Assembly: GCF_025264685.1 (NCBI RefSeq)
Contig: NZ_CP073721.1
Coordinates: forward strand, 6,775,501 to 6,839,500
Direction of reading: 5' to 3'
From: Dactylosporangium roseum
Lineage (GTDB): Bacteria > Actinomycetota > Actinomycetes > Mycobacteriales > Micromonosporaceae
DNA length: 64,000 nucleotides
The notes beneath the pieces are model-generated. The model saw only the letters and a list, made by a program, of their open reading frames with translations, was not told the origin of the DNA and did no database searches. Within the stretch, counting starts at the first letter, position 1; each line of letters starts with the position of its first letter. Of the stretch, positions 7,701 through 16,141 are shown piece by piece. Made by a program: the position numbers and the translations under genes.

Positions 7701-7773
7701 TCGATCTTGCAGTTGTGGTGCCTGACAAACCGGGCATCGTGGGAGTGTCGAGGCACCACAAGTGCAAGATCGG
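7701..7773 (+). repeat. Palindromic intergenic element, copy 2 (reverse orientation)
   Basis: The reverse complement of copy 1 over the 70-base core, differing by one missing C in the centre and in the outermost bases. It includes the same arm mismatch (AGTTG against AGTGC), so copies 1 and 2 share a recent origin. It lies between flagellin 3 and fliD and can form a long hairpin there. Confidence 0.9.
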
Positions 7774-7803
7774 CAAGGGTGGGGTCTATCAAGGAGGTAC
7801 CGC

Positions 7804-9165
7804 ATGGTCACCGGTGGCAGCGTCGACGGCTTGATCTCAGGGATGAGCACCTCCGCCGTCATCAGCCAACTGATGCAGGTGGAGGCGGCTCCGCAGACGT
7901 CGCTGAAGTCGAAGGTCAGCGCACAGCAGAAGGTCGTCACCTCGTACCAGAGCATCAACACGAAGATGTCGGCACTGCTGACCGCGGCGAAGGCGCTCAA
8001 CGACCCGGTCGCCTGGAAGGGCGCTACGGCGACGTCCAGCTCCGACGCCGTCGTGGCGACCACCACCGCCAGCGGGTCCTCCCAGAGCGGCTCGTTGACC
8101 TTCTCCGTGAAGAAGCTCGCCTCCGCGCACTCGCTGGTCTACGGCGGCCGCGTCGCGGAAACCACCGACAGCGTCATGAGCGGCTCCTCGTTCGACATCA
8201 CGATCAACGGGCAGACGAAGACGGTGACCCCCGCCGACACGTCGCTCAAGGGCGTCGTCGACGCCATCAACAAGACCGCCGACCTCGGCGTGAAGGCGAC
8301 GGCGATCCAGGCCGCCCCGGGCCAGTACACGCTGCAGCTCACCGCGACCACCACCGGCACCGGCTCGACGTTCACCGTCAGCGGACTCGACGGCCTGGGC
8401 GCGGACGCGATCGCGACCCAGGGCGACAACGCCGTGCTCAGCGTGGGCACCACCAACCCGTTCGAGGTGTCGTCGTCGACGAACACGTTCAAGGGCCTGC
8501 TCGACGGCCTCACCGTGACCGCGTCGAAGGTCCAGGCGCCGACCGACCCGCCGATCACCGTCACGGTGGCCAGCGACACGGAGGGCATCGCGGCGAAGGT
8601 CCAGGCGATGGTCGACGCGGCGAACGCGACGCTGTCGGAGATCGCGACCCAGACCAAGTCCAAGAGCGGCGGCATCGCCGGCGGTCCCCTCGCCGGCAAC
8701 TCCTCGATGCAGTCGCTCGCCACCACCGTGCTCAGCACCGTGTCCGGCGGCGCCGGCACGTTGGGCAGCCTCAAGGACGTCGGCGTCGAGCTGACCCGCG
8801 ACGGGCAGTTGTCGTTCAACAAGACGACGTTCCTCGCCGCGCTCAACGCCGATCCGGTGAAGACCCAGTCGTACTTCAACGGCACGACCGACATCGACGG
8901 CGACGGCGTCAAGGACGGCTTCGCCGACAAGATGGTCAGCGTCGCGGACAAGGCCACGCAGACCAACACGGGCACCCTCGCCCGGTTCATCACCAGTGGC
9001 AACGATGCGATCACCGAGCTCAACGACCGCATCAGCGACTGGGACGTCCGCCTGGCGGCCCGCCAGCAAACGTTGCAGCGGCAGTTCACCGCGATGGAGA
9101 CCGCGCTCGGCAAGCTCCGCAACCAGTCGAGCTGGCTCGCGGGCCAACTGTCGTCGCTGGGCTAG
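7804..9165 (+). CDS. fliD: Filament cap protein FliD (HAP2)
   Basis: 453 residues. It begins MVTGGSVDGLISGMSTSAVI with the FliD N-terminal motif SQLMQVEAAPQTSLKSKVSA, and ends in the coiled-coil region RISDWDVRLAARQQTLQRQF then ALGKLRNQSSWLAGQLSSLG, both typical. FliD forms the pentameric or hexameric cap under which flagellin folds. The ATG at 7804 has a perfect AAGGAGG at 7788-7794; a longer frame into the palindromic repeat is rejected. I see no FliA-type promoter of its own, so it may be read from flagellin 3. Confidence 0.96.
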   Translation: MVTGGSVDGLISGMSTSAVISQLMQVEAAPQTSLKSKVSAQQKVVTSYQSINTKMSALLTAAKALNDPVAWKGATATSSSDAVVATTTASGSSQSGSLTFSVKKLASAHSLVYGGRVAETTDSVMSGSSFDITINGQTKTVTPADTSLKGVVDAINKTADLGVKATAIQAAPGQYTLQLTATTTGTGSTFTVSGLDGLGADAIATQGDNAVLSVGTTNPFEVSSSTNTFKGLLDGLTVTASKVQAPTDPPITVTVASDTEGIAAKVQAMVDAANATLSEIATQTKSKSGGIAGGPLAGNSSMQSLATTVLSTVSGGAGTLGSLKDVGVELTRDGQLSFNKTTFLAALNADPVKTQSYFNGTTDIDGDGVKDGFADKMVSVADKATQTNTGTLARFITSGNDAITELNDRISDWDVRLAARQQTLQRQFTAMETALGKLRNQSSWLAGQLSSLG

Positions 9166-9249
9166 CGCACGTTTGCTGGCCGGCGCGCGGCCAGGGGCCG
9201 GCCTCAGCTCTGAACCAGGCACTCATCCCCTCGGCCCTTGGAGAAACGC

Positions 9250-9636
9250 ATGACCACCCAAGCCCTCCGTAACCGGTACGTCAGCGACAGCGTCGCGACC
9301 GCCCCTCCGGCGCGCCTGCTCGTGATGCTGTACGACCGGCTTGTCCTCGACCTGATGATCGCCGGCCAGGCGCTGGAGGACGCCGACCGGTCCACGGCCT
9401 CGACCCGGATCCACCACGCGCAGGAGATCATCATGGAGCTCCGCGCGACGCTGGACACCTCCGTCTGGAGCGGCGGACCGGGGCTCGCCGCGCTGTACAG
9501 CTACCTGCTCAACGAGCTGGTCCAGGCCAACATCACCGGGGACCGGGCGCGCGTCGAGACCGTCCAGGGCCTCGCGGAGCAGCTCCGCGACGCGTGGCGC
9601 GAGGCGGCCGCGCAGGTGACCGGAACGGGACCATGA
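9250..9636 (+). CDS. fliS: Flagellin export chaperone FliS
   Basis: 128 residues, the standard FliS size. The family motif YVSDSVATAPPARLLVMLYD near residues 10-29 and the helix bundle ALEDADRSTASTRIHHAQEI are seen, plus the conserved LYSYLLNEL near residue 86. FliS binds the disordered C-terminus of flagellin in the cytosol and prevents early polymerisation. Start ATG 9250 with GGAG seven bases upstream. The stop codon overlaps the next start (ATGA). Confidence 0.95.
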   Translation: MTTQALRNRYVSDSVATAPPARLLVMLYDRLVLDLMIAGQALEDADRSTASTRIHHAQEIIMELRATLDTSVWSGGPGLAALYSYLLNELVQANITGDRARVETVQGLAEQLRDAWREAAAQVTGTGP

Positions 9637-9962
9637 CCGGCGACGGCCACTGGGACTCCGCGTGGAGCACCGCGCTCGACGCCATGGAGCTGGAGGCCGA
9701 CGAGGTCGAGCAGCTCCTGCGCCACCGCGACCTGCTGGAGCGGCTGCCCGCGGACGCGGCGACGTTCACGCCGCCGCCGGACCTCGGGCCGCTGCCCCTC
9801 GCCCTGGAGGACCGGGCCCGCCGGCTGATGCAGCGGCAGCTCGACCTGTCGCGGGAGCTGTCGATCGCCATCGCCGGCAACCGGCAGCAGGCCCGCCTCG
9901 TCTCCCGGCTGCACCGTGAGGTCGACCAGAGCATCCCGGTGTTCCTCGACAACCGCACCTGA
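9633..9962 (+). CDS. FliT-like small helical protein
   Basis: 109 residues, helical, with an acidic N-terminal half (MELEADEVEQLLRHRDLLER) and a basic second half. No strong family signature can be read, but position directly after fliS with an ATGA overlap, the size and the helical character fit the FliT group of FliD chaperones. A second possibility is an actinobacterial protein unrelated in sequence that does the same job. Function is inferred from context. Confidence 0.6.
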   Translation: MTGDGHWDSAWSTALDAMELEADEVEQLLRHRDLLERLPADAATFTPPPDLGPLPLALEDRARRLMQRQLDLSRELSIAIAGNRQQARLVSRLHREVDQSIPVFLDNRT

Positions 9963-9969
9963 GAAACCC

Positions 9970-9996
9970 TCGAAAAGCACCTGAACGCGCCGATAC
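9970..9996 (+). promoter_or_regulatory. FliA-type promoter before the 726-aa glycosyltransferase
   Basis: -35 TCGA at 9970-9973, 15-base spacer, -10 GCCGATAC at 9989-9996, then exactly 7 bases to the ATG at 10004. The transcript would begin at or next to the start codon, that is, leaderless. There is no good Shine-Dalgarno. Confidence 0.6.
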
Positions 9997-10003
9997 GGGC
10001 AGC

Positions 10004-12184
10004 ATGAGCCACATCCCGGTGTCCGTGATCATCGCCGCCGGGGGCAACCCCGACGACTTCCACGCCTGTCTCGAATCGCTCCGGCCTACCCTGGGCATGC
10101 GCGACGAGGTCGTCTGCGTCCTGCCCGCCGACCGTCCCGAACTGCGCGCCGAACTGCGGGGGCAGTCCTGGCTCAGCGTCGTGGAGACCGGCGAGCCGGA
10201 CCCCGGCCGGCGGTGGGCCGTCGGCCTCGAGGCCACCCGGCACCCGATCGTGGTCCTCGTCGACGGCGACGTCGTGCTGTCGGCGTACTGGCTGGACCCG
10301 GTGGTCGAGTCGTTCGCCGACCCGGCGGTGGTCGCCGCCGGGCCCCGCTGCCAGCACAGCTACGGGCCGCAGCAGGCGGACCTGCCGGACTCGGCGCTGA
10401 CGAGCGCCGCGGCGTTCAAGGCGTACGCGCGGGAGTGGCGCCACGAGCACCGCGAGGAGTTCAGCGACGTGGACCGGCTCGGCCCGGTGTGCGTGGCGAT
10501 CCGCCGGGACGCGCTCGCGATCGCCGGCGGGCCGACGGCGGACCTGCCGTACGAGCGGCTGGCCGTTCAGGGCCGGCTCGTCGTCGCGCAGGCCGCGCTG
10601 GTGGCCCATGTCGGCTCGCCGAGGTGCGGGCTCCGCCCGGACGTCCCGGAGCCGCCCGGCGAGCCCCTGCTCTCCGCGAGCCTCATCGTGAAGGACGAGG
10701 AGGACGTCCTCGGCCGGTCGCTCGACGCGGTGCGCGAGCTCGTGGACGAGATCGTCGTCTACGACACCGGCTCCGGCGACCGTACGGTCGAGATCGCCCG
10801 CGCGCACGACGCCCTGGTCGTCGAGGGCTTCTGGAGCGACCACTTCGGCGACGCCCGCAACCGCTCCCTGGAGCACTGCCGGGGCCGCTGGGTGCTGTGG
10901 ATCGACGCCGACGAGGTGTTCACCGGCAACGCGAAGGCGGTCCGCGACGCGCTGCGGCACGCCGAGCGCGACGCCTTCTTCGCCACCATCGACAACCAGG
11001 AGGGCCACGAGGGCGGCGCCGGCACGAGCACCATCTACTACCCGCGCATGTTCCGCCGGTCGCACGCCCGCATCTACGGCCGCCTCCACGAGCAGGTCGT
11101 CGACCGGATCACCGGCCGGGCGCTCAACGGCTCGCTCCTGCCGGACCTCGTGCTCGACCACTCGGGGTACACCCGCCTCCGCGGCCTGGTGAAGAACAAG
11201 GCGCAGCGGAACCTCCGGCTGGCCAAGCTGGCCGCCGAGGACATCAGCGGACTCACCGCGGTGGGCAACCTGGCCCGTTCACAGCTCGGCTCGGGCCACA
11301 TCGAGGAATGCATCGAGACCAGCGAACGGGGACTCGCCCAGGCCAGGGAACACACGCACCACGTGCTGTTCCTCAAGATCCTCGCCGACGCGTACCTCAC
11401 GGTCGGCCGCCTCGCCGAGGCCAACGAGACGATCGAGCGGCTCCGCGGGATCGCCAACACGCCGTTCACGGTCGGCGAGCACGAGGTCAAGCTGCGGTTC
11501 GCCGAGGGCGACTACGAGCGCACGCTGGAGCTCATCGAGGAGCTGCCCGAGTCGGGCGCCAACGACCTGCTCTACGGCGTCGGCAAGGGACGCTTCGCCG
11601 GCCTGCACATCGACGCGCTGAGCCGCCTCGACCGCCACCGGGAGGCCGCCTTCCAGTTGCGGCAGGCGTTGCGCGACGGCCGCGTGCCGGTGCCGGTGGC
11701 CCGCATGGCGCAGGTGCTCGGCGCCGCGGACGGCAGCCTCGCCGAGGTCGCCGAGCTGCTGCCCCGGGAGGCCCTGCGCGGCCTGCTGTTCAGCATCGCG
11801 GAGGCGCCGCCGGAGGCGGCCGACGAACTGCTGGAGGCGTTGTGGCGGCGGTACCCCGGGGAGCCGACGGTGTTGACGCTGGCCGCCCGGGTCGGCCGCC
11901 AGGTGCCCCTCATCCGCGCGATGGAGTGGTCCGCCCGCCTGCGCCAGCACGGCTTCCCGGCGCAGTGCACGCTGCTGGCGCTGTCCGCCGACGAGCGCCG
12001 GACGCCGCGGGAGCGCACGCTGGCGGCGGCCATCGCGCTGGAGATGTTCCACGACGAGGCCGCGCTGCCCCTCCTCCACGAGGCGCTGTCCTCGGTGCCG
12101 GACGCGGAGAGCGAGGCGGTCCTGCACGAGATGCGCATCCTGGCACCCCAGGTGTCCGCGAACATCGAACTGGCCGACGCCTGA
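10004..12184 (+). CDS. Double GT-A glycosyltransferase with helical repeat tail
   Basis: 726 residues. Residues about 1-210 form a degenerate family-2-like domain (VSVIIAAGGNPDDFHACLES, then VVLVDGDVV). Residues about 225-440 form a second, better kept GT2 domain: LLSASLIVKDEEDVLGRSLD, VYDTGSGDRTVEIA, HFGDARNRSLEHC and the metal-binding WIDADEVF. The remainder is alpha-helical with TPR-like pairs (AYLTVGRLAEANETIERL). Proteins with the second domain plus TPRs often act on other proteins. Placement straight after fliS and its FliA-type promoter suggest it glycosylates flagellin; substrate and sugar are not shown by the sequence. Confidence 0.8.
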   Translation: MSHIPVSVIIAAGGNPDDFHACLESLRPTLGMRDEVVCVLPADRPELRAELRGQSWLSVVETGEPDPGRRWAVGLEATRHPIVVLVDGDVVLSAYWLDPVVESFADPAVVAAGPRCQHSYGPQQADLPDSALTSAAAFKAYAREWRHEHREEFSDVDRLGPVCVAIRRDALAIAGGPTADLPYERLAVQGRLVVAQAALVAHVGSPRCGLRPDVPEPPGEPLLSASLIVKDEEDVLGRSLDAVRELVDEIVVYDTGSGDRTVEIARAHDALVVEGFWSDHFGDARNRSLEHCRGRWVLWIDADEVFTGNAKAVRDALRHAERDAFFATIDNQEGHEGGAGTSTIYYPRMFRRSHARIYGRLHEQVVDRITGRALNGSLLPDLVLDHSGYTRLRGLVKNKAQRNLRLAKLAAEDISGLTAVGNLARSQLGSGHIEECIETSERGLAQAREHTHHVLFLKILADAYLTVGRLAEANETIERLRGIANTPFTVGEHEVKLRFAEGDYERTLELIEELPESGANDLLYGVGKGRFAGLHIDALSRLDRHREAAFQLRQALRDGRVPVPVARMAQVLGAADGSLAEVAELLPREALRGLLFSIAEAPPEAADELLEALWRRYPGEPTVLTLAARVGRQVPLIRAMEWSARLRQHGFPAQCTLLALSADERRTPRERTLAAAIALEMFHDEAALPLLHEALSSVPDAESEAVLHEMRILAPQVSANIELADA

Positions 12185-12190
12185 CCCCGT

Positions 12191-12226
12191 CGCCCCCGCG
12201 CCCCGGGTCCCCGGGGCGCGGGGGCG
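12191..12226. terminator. Bidirectional terminator hairpin
   Basis: A perfect 16-bp GC stem (12191-12206 with 12211-12226) and a 4-base loop lie in the 43-base gap between the convergent genes ending at 12184 and 12228. The stem is symmetric, so it can act for both strands. Confidence 0.75.
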
Positions 12227-12227
12227 G

Positions 12228-14042
12228 TCAGCGGAGCAGGGCCACGTTGTCGAACCAGCCGGCCTTGAGCACCAGGGACAGGTCGACCGGGGCCGCCGAG
12301 CCGTCCTGCTGGATCACGGCCAGTCGCCAGCCGTCGGCGACGAGCCCGGCGAGCTGTTCGGCGAACGCCGGCCAGCGCTCGCCCATCCGGTTGCGCACCA
12401 CCTCGACCGCGATCGCGACGTCGCGCGCCCCGGCCAGCCAGCCCGCCATCCCGGCCAGCACATCGGCCTCGGCGCCCTCCACGTCGATCTTCACCAGCCG
12501 CGGGCGGTGTTCCAGCAGCACGGGATCCAGCGGTACGGCGTCGACCGTCACCTCGTCGTGACGGTCGACCCGGAAGTGTCCCGCGTACCAGTCGTCGTGC
12601 CGCAGCAGGGAACCGTTGCCCTGGAAGCGCTCGCTCAGGTGGAACGTCAGCGTCTCGGCGCGGGACCAGGCGGCCTGCTCGCGGACCTCGACCCAGTCGT
12701 TGTAGTAGTTGACGGCCACGTTGTCGCGCAGCAGGGCCGCCTGGCGGGGACTCGCCTCGTAGGCGAGGACCCGGCCCTGCCGCCCGACGGTGCGGGCCAT
12801 GAGGACCGTGAGCGCCCCGATGTTGGCGCCGACGTCGAAGGCGGTGTCGCCGGGGCGCAGCCAGCTCCTGACGAAGCCGCAGAGGGCCGGGTCAAAGGCG
12901 CCGTTGAGGACCAGGTCCGGGGTGAGGCTCATGTCGGCGCCGTCGCAGTAGAGCTTGTCACCCCACACGGTGCGCACGAGCACCCGCCCGCCGCCGACGT
13001 AGACGGCGGCATGCGCCGGCGACGGCGAGGGCGGCGACGCGGCCGGGGCCGGGGCCGGCACCGGGGCGGGACGGCCCAGCGCCCGCAGGGAGCGGGCGTT
13101 CTCGGCCGGGTCCGTGCTCAGCTCGACCCGGACCTTCGCGGGCAGGGAGCTGCCCTCCGGCTCGCCGTAGACCACGATGTCGGGCAGGTCGCGCCCGTCG
13201 GCGAGCTGGAGCATCACGCCGGCGACGGCGTCGCCCACCGCCTCCGTCGCCTCGGGCACGCCCTTCACGACGAGGGCCAGTTCCGTGCCGGGGACGGACG
13301 ACGCGGCGTCCAGCGCGCCGGACAGCACGGCCGCGCCGGCCTCCACGAGGTCGGGGTCGACGGTGACGAGGATCCGCTCGGCGGTCCCGCTCAGGGGCGC
13401 CACAGGCTTTTCGACGTGCCACGACTTCGCCCAGTGGTGGGCGGCGTACGCGTCCGGGAACTCGTCGCCCGCGCGATGCGGCTCGGTCCAGTGGTACGGG
13501 TAGAAGAGCTCCGGCCCGAAGACGCTCGGGACCGGACGGCCCAGGGCGTCCTGCTCGATGAGCGTACGGGTGAGCAGCTCGGGCCCGGTCTGCTCGTTCG
13601 GCGGCCGGTCCGGCAGCCAGGCGACCGAGTCGGCGAGCGCCGCCACGACCGCGGCGAAGAAGGGATGGCCGGGCTCGCAGCCGAGCAGCCCGATGCTCGC
13701 CCGGAAGCCGTCCTCGCGGGCGCAGAACGCGTCGACCCCGCCGAGGAGGGGTTCGATGTCGCGGAAGCACTCGAAGTCGGTGTCGACGTAGACGCCGCCG
13801 TGGGCGAGCAGCAGCTCGTACCGGAAGATGTCGGCCTTCTGCGCCATCGTCGTGGCGGCGTCGAAGGCGGCCTGGTTGACCAGCGGCGGGACGTCCTCCT
13901 CCCGCCACAGCCGCAGCTCCCAGCCGGGGTGGTGCCGCGCCCACGTCTCGCCCAACGCCTGCTCGCGGGCCGGCAGCGGACCGCCGAACCAGATGCGGTG
14001 GAAGACCCTGGGGATGCGCAATTGCTGGATCACTGCTGTCAT
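12228..14042 (-). CDS. GT32-type glycosyltransferase fused to FkbM methyltransferase
   Basis: 604 residues. The N-terminal part has the DXD-sugar domain of Och1/GT32 type: IPRVFHRIWFGGPLP near residue 10, QKADIFRYELLLAHGGVYVD followed by TDFECF around residue 87. A linker rich in Ala/Pro follows. From about residue 390 an FkbM-type SAM methyltransferase is seen: FDVGANIGALTVLMA near 404, YEASPRQAALLRDNV, and VKIDVEGAEADVLAGM. A single chain could add a sugar and methylate it. The start ATG overlaps the stop of the upstream gene (ATGA), so the two are co-translated. Likely part of flagellin modification, from context. Confidence 0.82.
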   Translation of the reverse strand: MTAVIQQLRIPRVFHRIWFGGPLPAREQALGETWARHHPGWELRLWREEDVPPLVNQAAFDAATTMAQKADIFRYELLLAHGGVYVDTDFECFRDIEPLLGGVDAFCAREDGFRASIGLLGCEPGHPFFAAVVAALADSVAWLPDRPPNEQTGPELLTRTLIEQDALGRPVPSVFGPELFYPYHWTEPHRAGDEFPDAYAAHHWAKSWHVEKPVAPLSGTAERILVTVDPDLVEAGAAVLSGALDAASSVPGTELALVVKGVPEATEAVGDAVAGVMLQLADGRDLPDIVVYGEPEGSSLPAKVRVELSTDPAENARSLRALGRPAPVPAPAPAASPPSPSPAHAAVYVGGGRVLVRTVWGDKLYCDGADMSLTPDLVLNGAFDPALCGFVRSWLRPGDTAFDVGANIGALTVLMARTVGRQGRVLAYEASPRQAALLRDNVAVNYYNDWVEVREQAAWSRAETLTFHLSERFQGNGSLLRHDDWYAGHFRVDRHDEVTVDAVPLDPVLLEHRPRLVKIDVEGAEADVLAGMAGWLAGARDVAIAVEVVRNRMGERWPAFAEQLAGLVADGWRLAVIQQDGSAAPVDLSLVLKAGWFDNVALLR

Positions 14043-15967
14043 CGGAAGCTCCCGACCAGGTCGCGGGTGTGCAGCAGGCGCCGCAGGGAGTCGCTGATCG
14101 TGCCGCGCGGCAGCGGGAGGGCGTGCCGGGTCGGGTCGTGGCCGTCGAGCGGGGTGAACGAGGCGACCACGTCGCACGCCCGCCACAGGTCGTCGGCGTC
14201 GTCGCAGGCGAGCACCTCGACGTCCCCGACGCCGCTGAACGTGTGGCCGTCCGATCCGATGCCGGTCGACGCCTTCGGCGCTCGGCCTTCTCGGGGCACA
14301 CCCACGACCAGTACCGCCGCATGCTCCGGCGCGTCGGCCAGCGCCCGCGCCACCTCGCTCAGCAGCGGCGACAACGCGCTGATGCCGACCCGCAGCGGCC
14401 GGCCCTCCTCCCGGGCCGCCGCCCGGCGGGCGACCAGCAGCCAGCCGAGGCTCGCCTCGATCGAGCTGACCGTCAGCAGGTCGGAGTGCAGCCGGTCGAG
14501 CAGCGTGCCCTTGCCGTGCGGGTCCGGCAGCTTCCGCAGCTCCTCCAGGGTCGTCGGCCAGTTCGCGGTGAGTAGCCGCAGCCGGGCGTCGGCCCGGCGG
14601 GCGAGCTTGCGCGCCGTGGCCTCATACGTGCTGCTGCGAAACGCCGGGTGGGTGCGCAGCGCCGGATGCCGCTCGGCGAGGTGTGCCCGGGCCTGGCCGA
14701 CGCGCCCGGCGCGGCGCATCAGCGACAGCGCGTCGAGCCCGATCCGGACCCGCTGCACGGCGTGCCGGTTGTGCACGACCCTCAGGCCGCGGGGTTTGCC
14801 GGCGAGACGGTACGCGAGGTCCGCGTCCTCGGCGAACGAGACCTCGAAGCGGGTGTCGCCGAGCACCGAACGGCGGATCGTCGAGCGGCCGCCCCAGAAC
14901 TGGTACCAGTCGCCGACGCTCAGGTGCCGCAGGCCCTCGTGGCTCATGTAGACCGTGCCGCGGAACGCCAGCCAGGCCTCGACGCTGGTGGCGCGGTCGG
15001 CGGTCGGGCCGGTCCAGCCGAGGACGGCGTCGACCTCGTCGCCGTGTTCGAGGTACGTGCGCAGGTGTTCGGCGAGGCAGCGCGGCGCGGGTTCGTCGTC
15101 GTCGTCGAGGAAGAACAGGATGTCGCCGCGGCTCGCCTCGACGCCGACGTTGCGGGCCTCGCCGAGGCCGACGTTCCGGTCGAGCCGGATGAAGGTGAGG
15201 TCGAGCCGGTCCAGGAACGGCAGCACGATCGGCTCGGCGCTCTCCGCGGACCCGTCGTCGACCACCACCACGTGGAACCGTTCGCGGGGCAGCGTCTGCC
15301 GGCACAGCGCGGCGAGGCACTCGTGCAACGGCCCGGGCCGCTGGTAGGTGGTGACCACGACGCTCATCGTCAGGTCGGTCTCCGGCGGTTCCAGCTCGCC
15401 GGCGAGCTCGCGGTACACGTCGGCCCACCCCTTGCCGGCCCGCGGGCTGGAGTGGTCGAGGACCGGGCTGCCCGGGTCGAGCCAGTCCGCCTGGAGGCCG
15501 CGGTGGTCGGCGACGCAGACGAGGTCGGCCCGGGTGAACTGGTCGGCGAGGAAGGCCAGGGCGGACTCGCCACGCGGTGGCTGCCAGCCGGCGTGGACGC
15601 TGGTGACGAGCGGGATGCCGAGCAGCCACACGCGTTCCAGCACCGCGGCGTCGACCAGTTCCCCGGCGAGGTGCACGTGGACGGCGTCGACGGGCCAGTC
15701 GACTAGCAGCTCGGCGAGCAGCCTTTCGGCAGGCGTGTCACCGTGGAACGGCTCCGGGTTGGCGACCTCGAGCAGGAACTTCCGGACCCCTTGGTCCAGC
15801 CCGACTTCCCGCAGTGCCGGTTGCTCGGCCCGCACCGGCTCGACGGTGAGCACGTCCCACCCGCGGGCGGCCACCTGCCGGGCAAGATTGGCGCAGCGAC
15901 GGTACGCGATGGCGTCGCGGGACGGCAGGATGACAGCGACGACCGCCCGGCGTGTGTTGTTCCGCAC
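14039..15967 (-). CDS. GT4-like plus GT2 glycosyltransferase
   Basis: 642 residues. Residues about 1-185 look like a family-4 acceptor domain (ARQVAARGWDVLTVEP, DAVHVHLAGELVDAAVLERV, DLVCVADHRG). Residues about 195-440 are a GT2 domain: SVVVTTYQRPGPLHECLAAL, VVVDDGSAE, VGLGEARNVGVEASRGDILF and FLDDDDEPAPR (near residue 286). The GTG at 15967 has GGGGAG just before it, but the FliA-type -10 ends only 7 bases upstream, so the mRNA may be leaderless. It heads a two-gene operon with the GT32-FkbM fusion. Confidence 0.8.
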   Translation of the reverse strand: MRNNTRRAVVAVILPSRDAIAYRRCANLARQVAARGWDVLTVEPVRAEQPALREVGLDQGVRKFLLEVANPEPFHGDTPAERLLAELLVDWPVDAVHVHLAGELVDAAVLERVWLLGIPLVTSVHAGWQPPRGESALAFLADQFTRADLVCVADHRGLQADWLDPGSPVLDHSSPRAGKGWADVYRELAGELEPPETDLTMSVVVTTYQRPGPLHECLAALCRQTLPRERFHVVVVDDGSAESAEPIVLPFLDRLDLTFIRLDRNVGLGEARNVGVEASRGDILFFLDDDDEPAPRCLAEHLRTYLEHGDEVDAVLGWTGPTADRATSVEAWLAFRGTVYMSHEGLRHLSVGDWYQFWGGRSTIRRSVLGDTRFEVSFAEDADLAYRLAGKPRGLRVVHNRHAVQRVRIGLDALSLMRRAGRVGQARAHLAERHPALRTHPAFRSSTYEATARKLARRADARLRLLTANWPTTLEELRKLPDPHGKGTLLDRLHSDLLTVSSIEASLGWLLVARRAAAREEGRPLRVGISALSPLLSEVARALADAPEHAAVLVVGVPREGRAPKASTGIGSDGHTFSGVGDVEVLACDDADDLWRACDVVASFTPLDGHDPTRHALPLPRGTISDSLRRLLHTRDLVGSFR

Positions 15968-15974
15968 ACGCTCC

Positions 15975-16001
15975 CCATCGGCACCCGTCCCGCATCGTTG
16001 A
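15975..16001 (-). promoter_or_regulatory. FliA-type promoter of the two-gene glycosyltransferase operon
   Basis: Minus strand: -35 TCAA at 16001-15998, 15-base spacer, -10 GCCGATGG at 15982-15975, then exactly 7 bases to the GTG at 15967. This links the glycosyltransferase operon to the motility regulon. Confidence 0.75.
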
Positions 16002-16045
16002 GAAAACCCCCCCGCCCACCCCGCCCCACCCCACCCCGCCCCACC

Positions 16046-16124
16046 GCGTCGATCTTGCAGTTGTGGTGCCGGGACACTCCCAGAATGCCCGTTTTGTTAG
16101 GCACCACAACTGCAAGATCGACGC
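16046..16124 (+). repeat. Palindromic intergenic element, copy 3
   Basis: Perfect 25-bp arms (16046-16070 and 16100-16124) around a 29-base centre that matches copy 1 in orientation with several changes. It lies between the end of the MMPL gene (stop at 16142) and the promoter of the glycosyltransferase operon, and can terminate the former. A C-rich, CCCCACC-type low-complexity tract (about 16006-16045) separates it from the promoter. Confidence 0.9.
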
Positions 16125-16141
16125 ACAATGGTTGGCGAGTG

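Noticed and set aside
7707-9272. Long plus-strand frame starting in palindromic element copy 2 and covering fliD in another frame
   Set aside because: It is a GC-bias shadow of fliD; its first residues come from translating the repeat, and the same peptide shows up at the other copies.
15703-16128. Minus-strand frame beginning MCVDLAVVVPNKTGILG across palindromic element copy 3
   Set aside because: Encoded by the repeat and the C-rich tract; no ribosome site, and it overlaps the well-supported glycosyltransferase gene.
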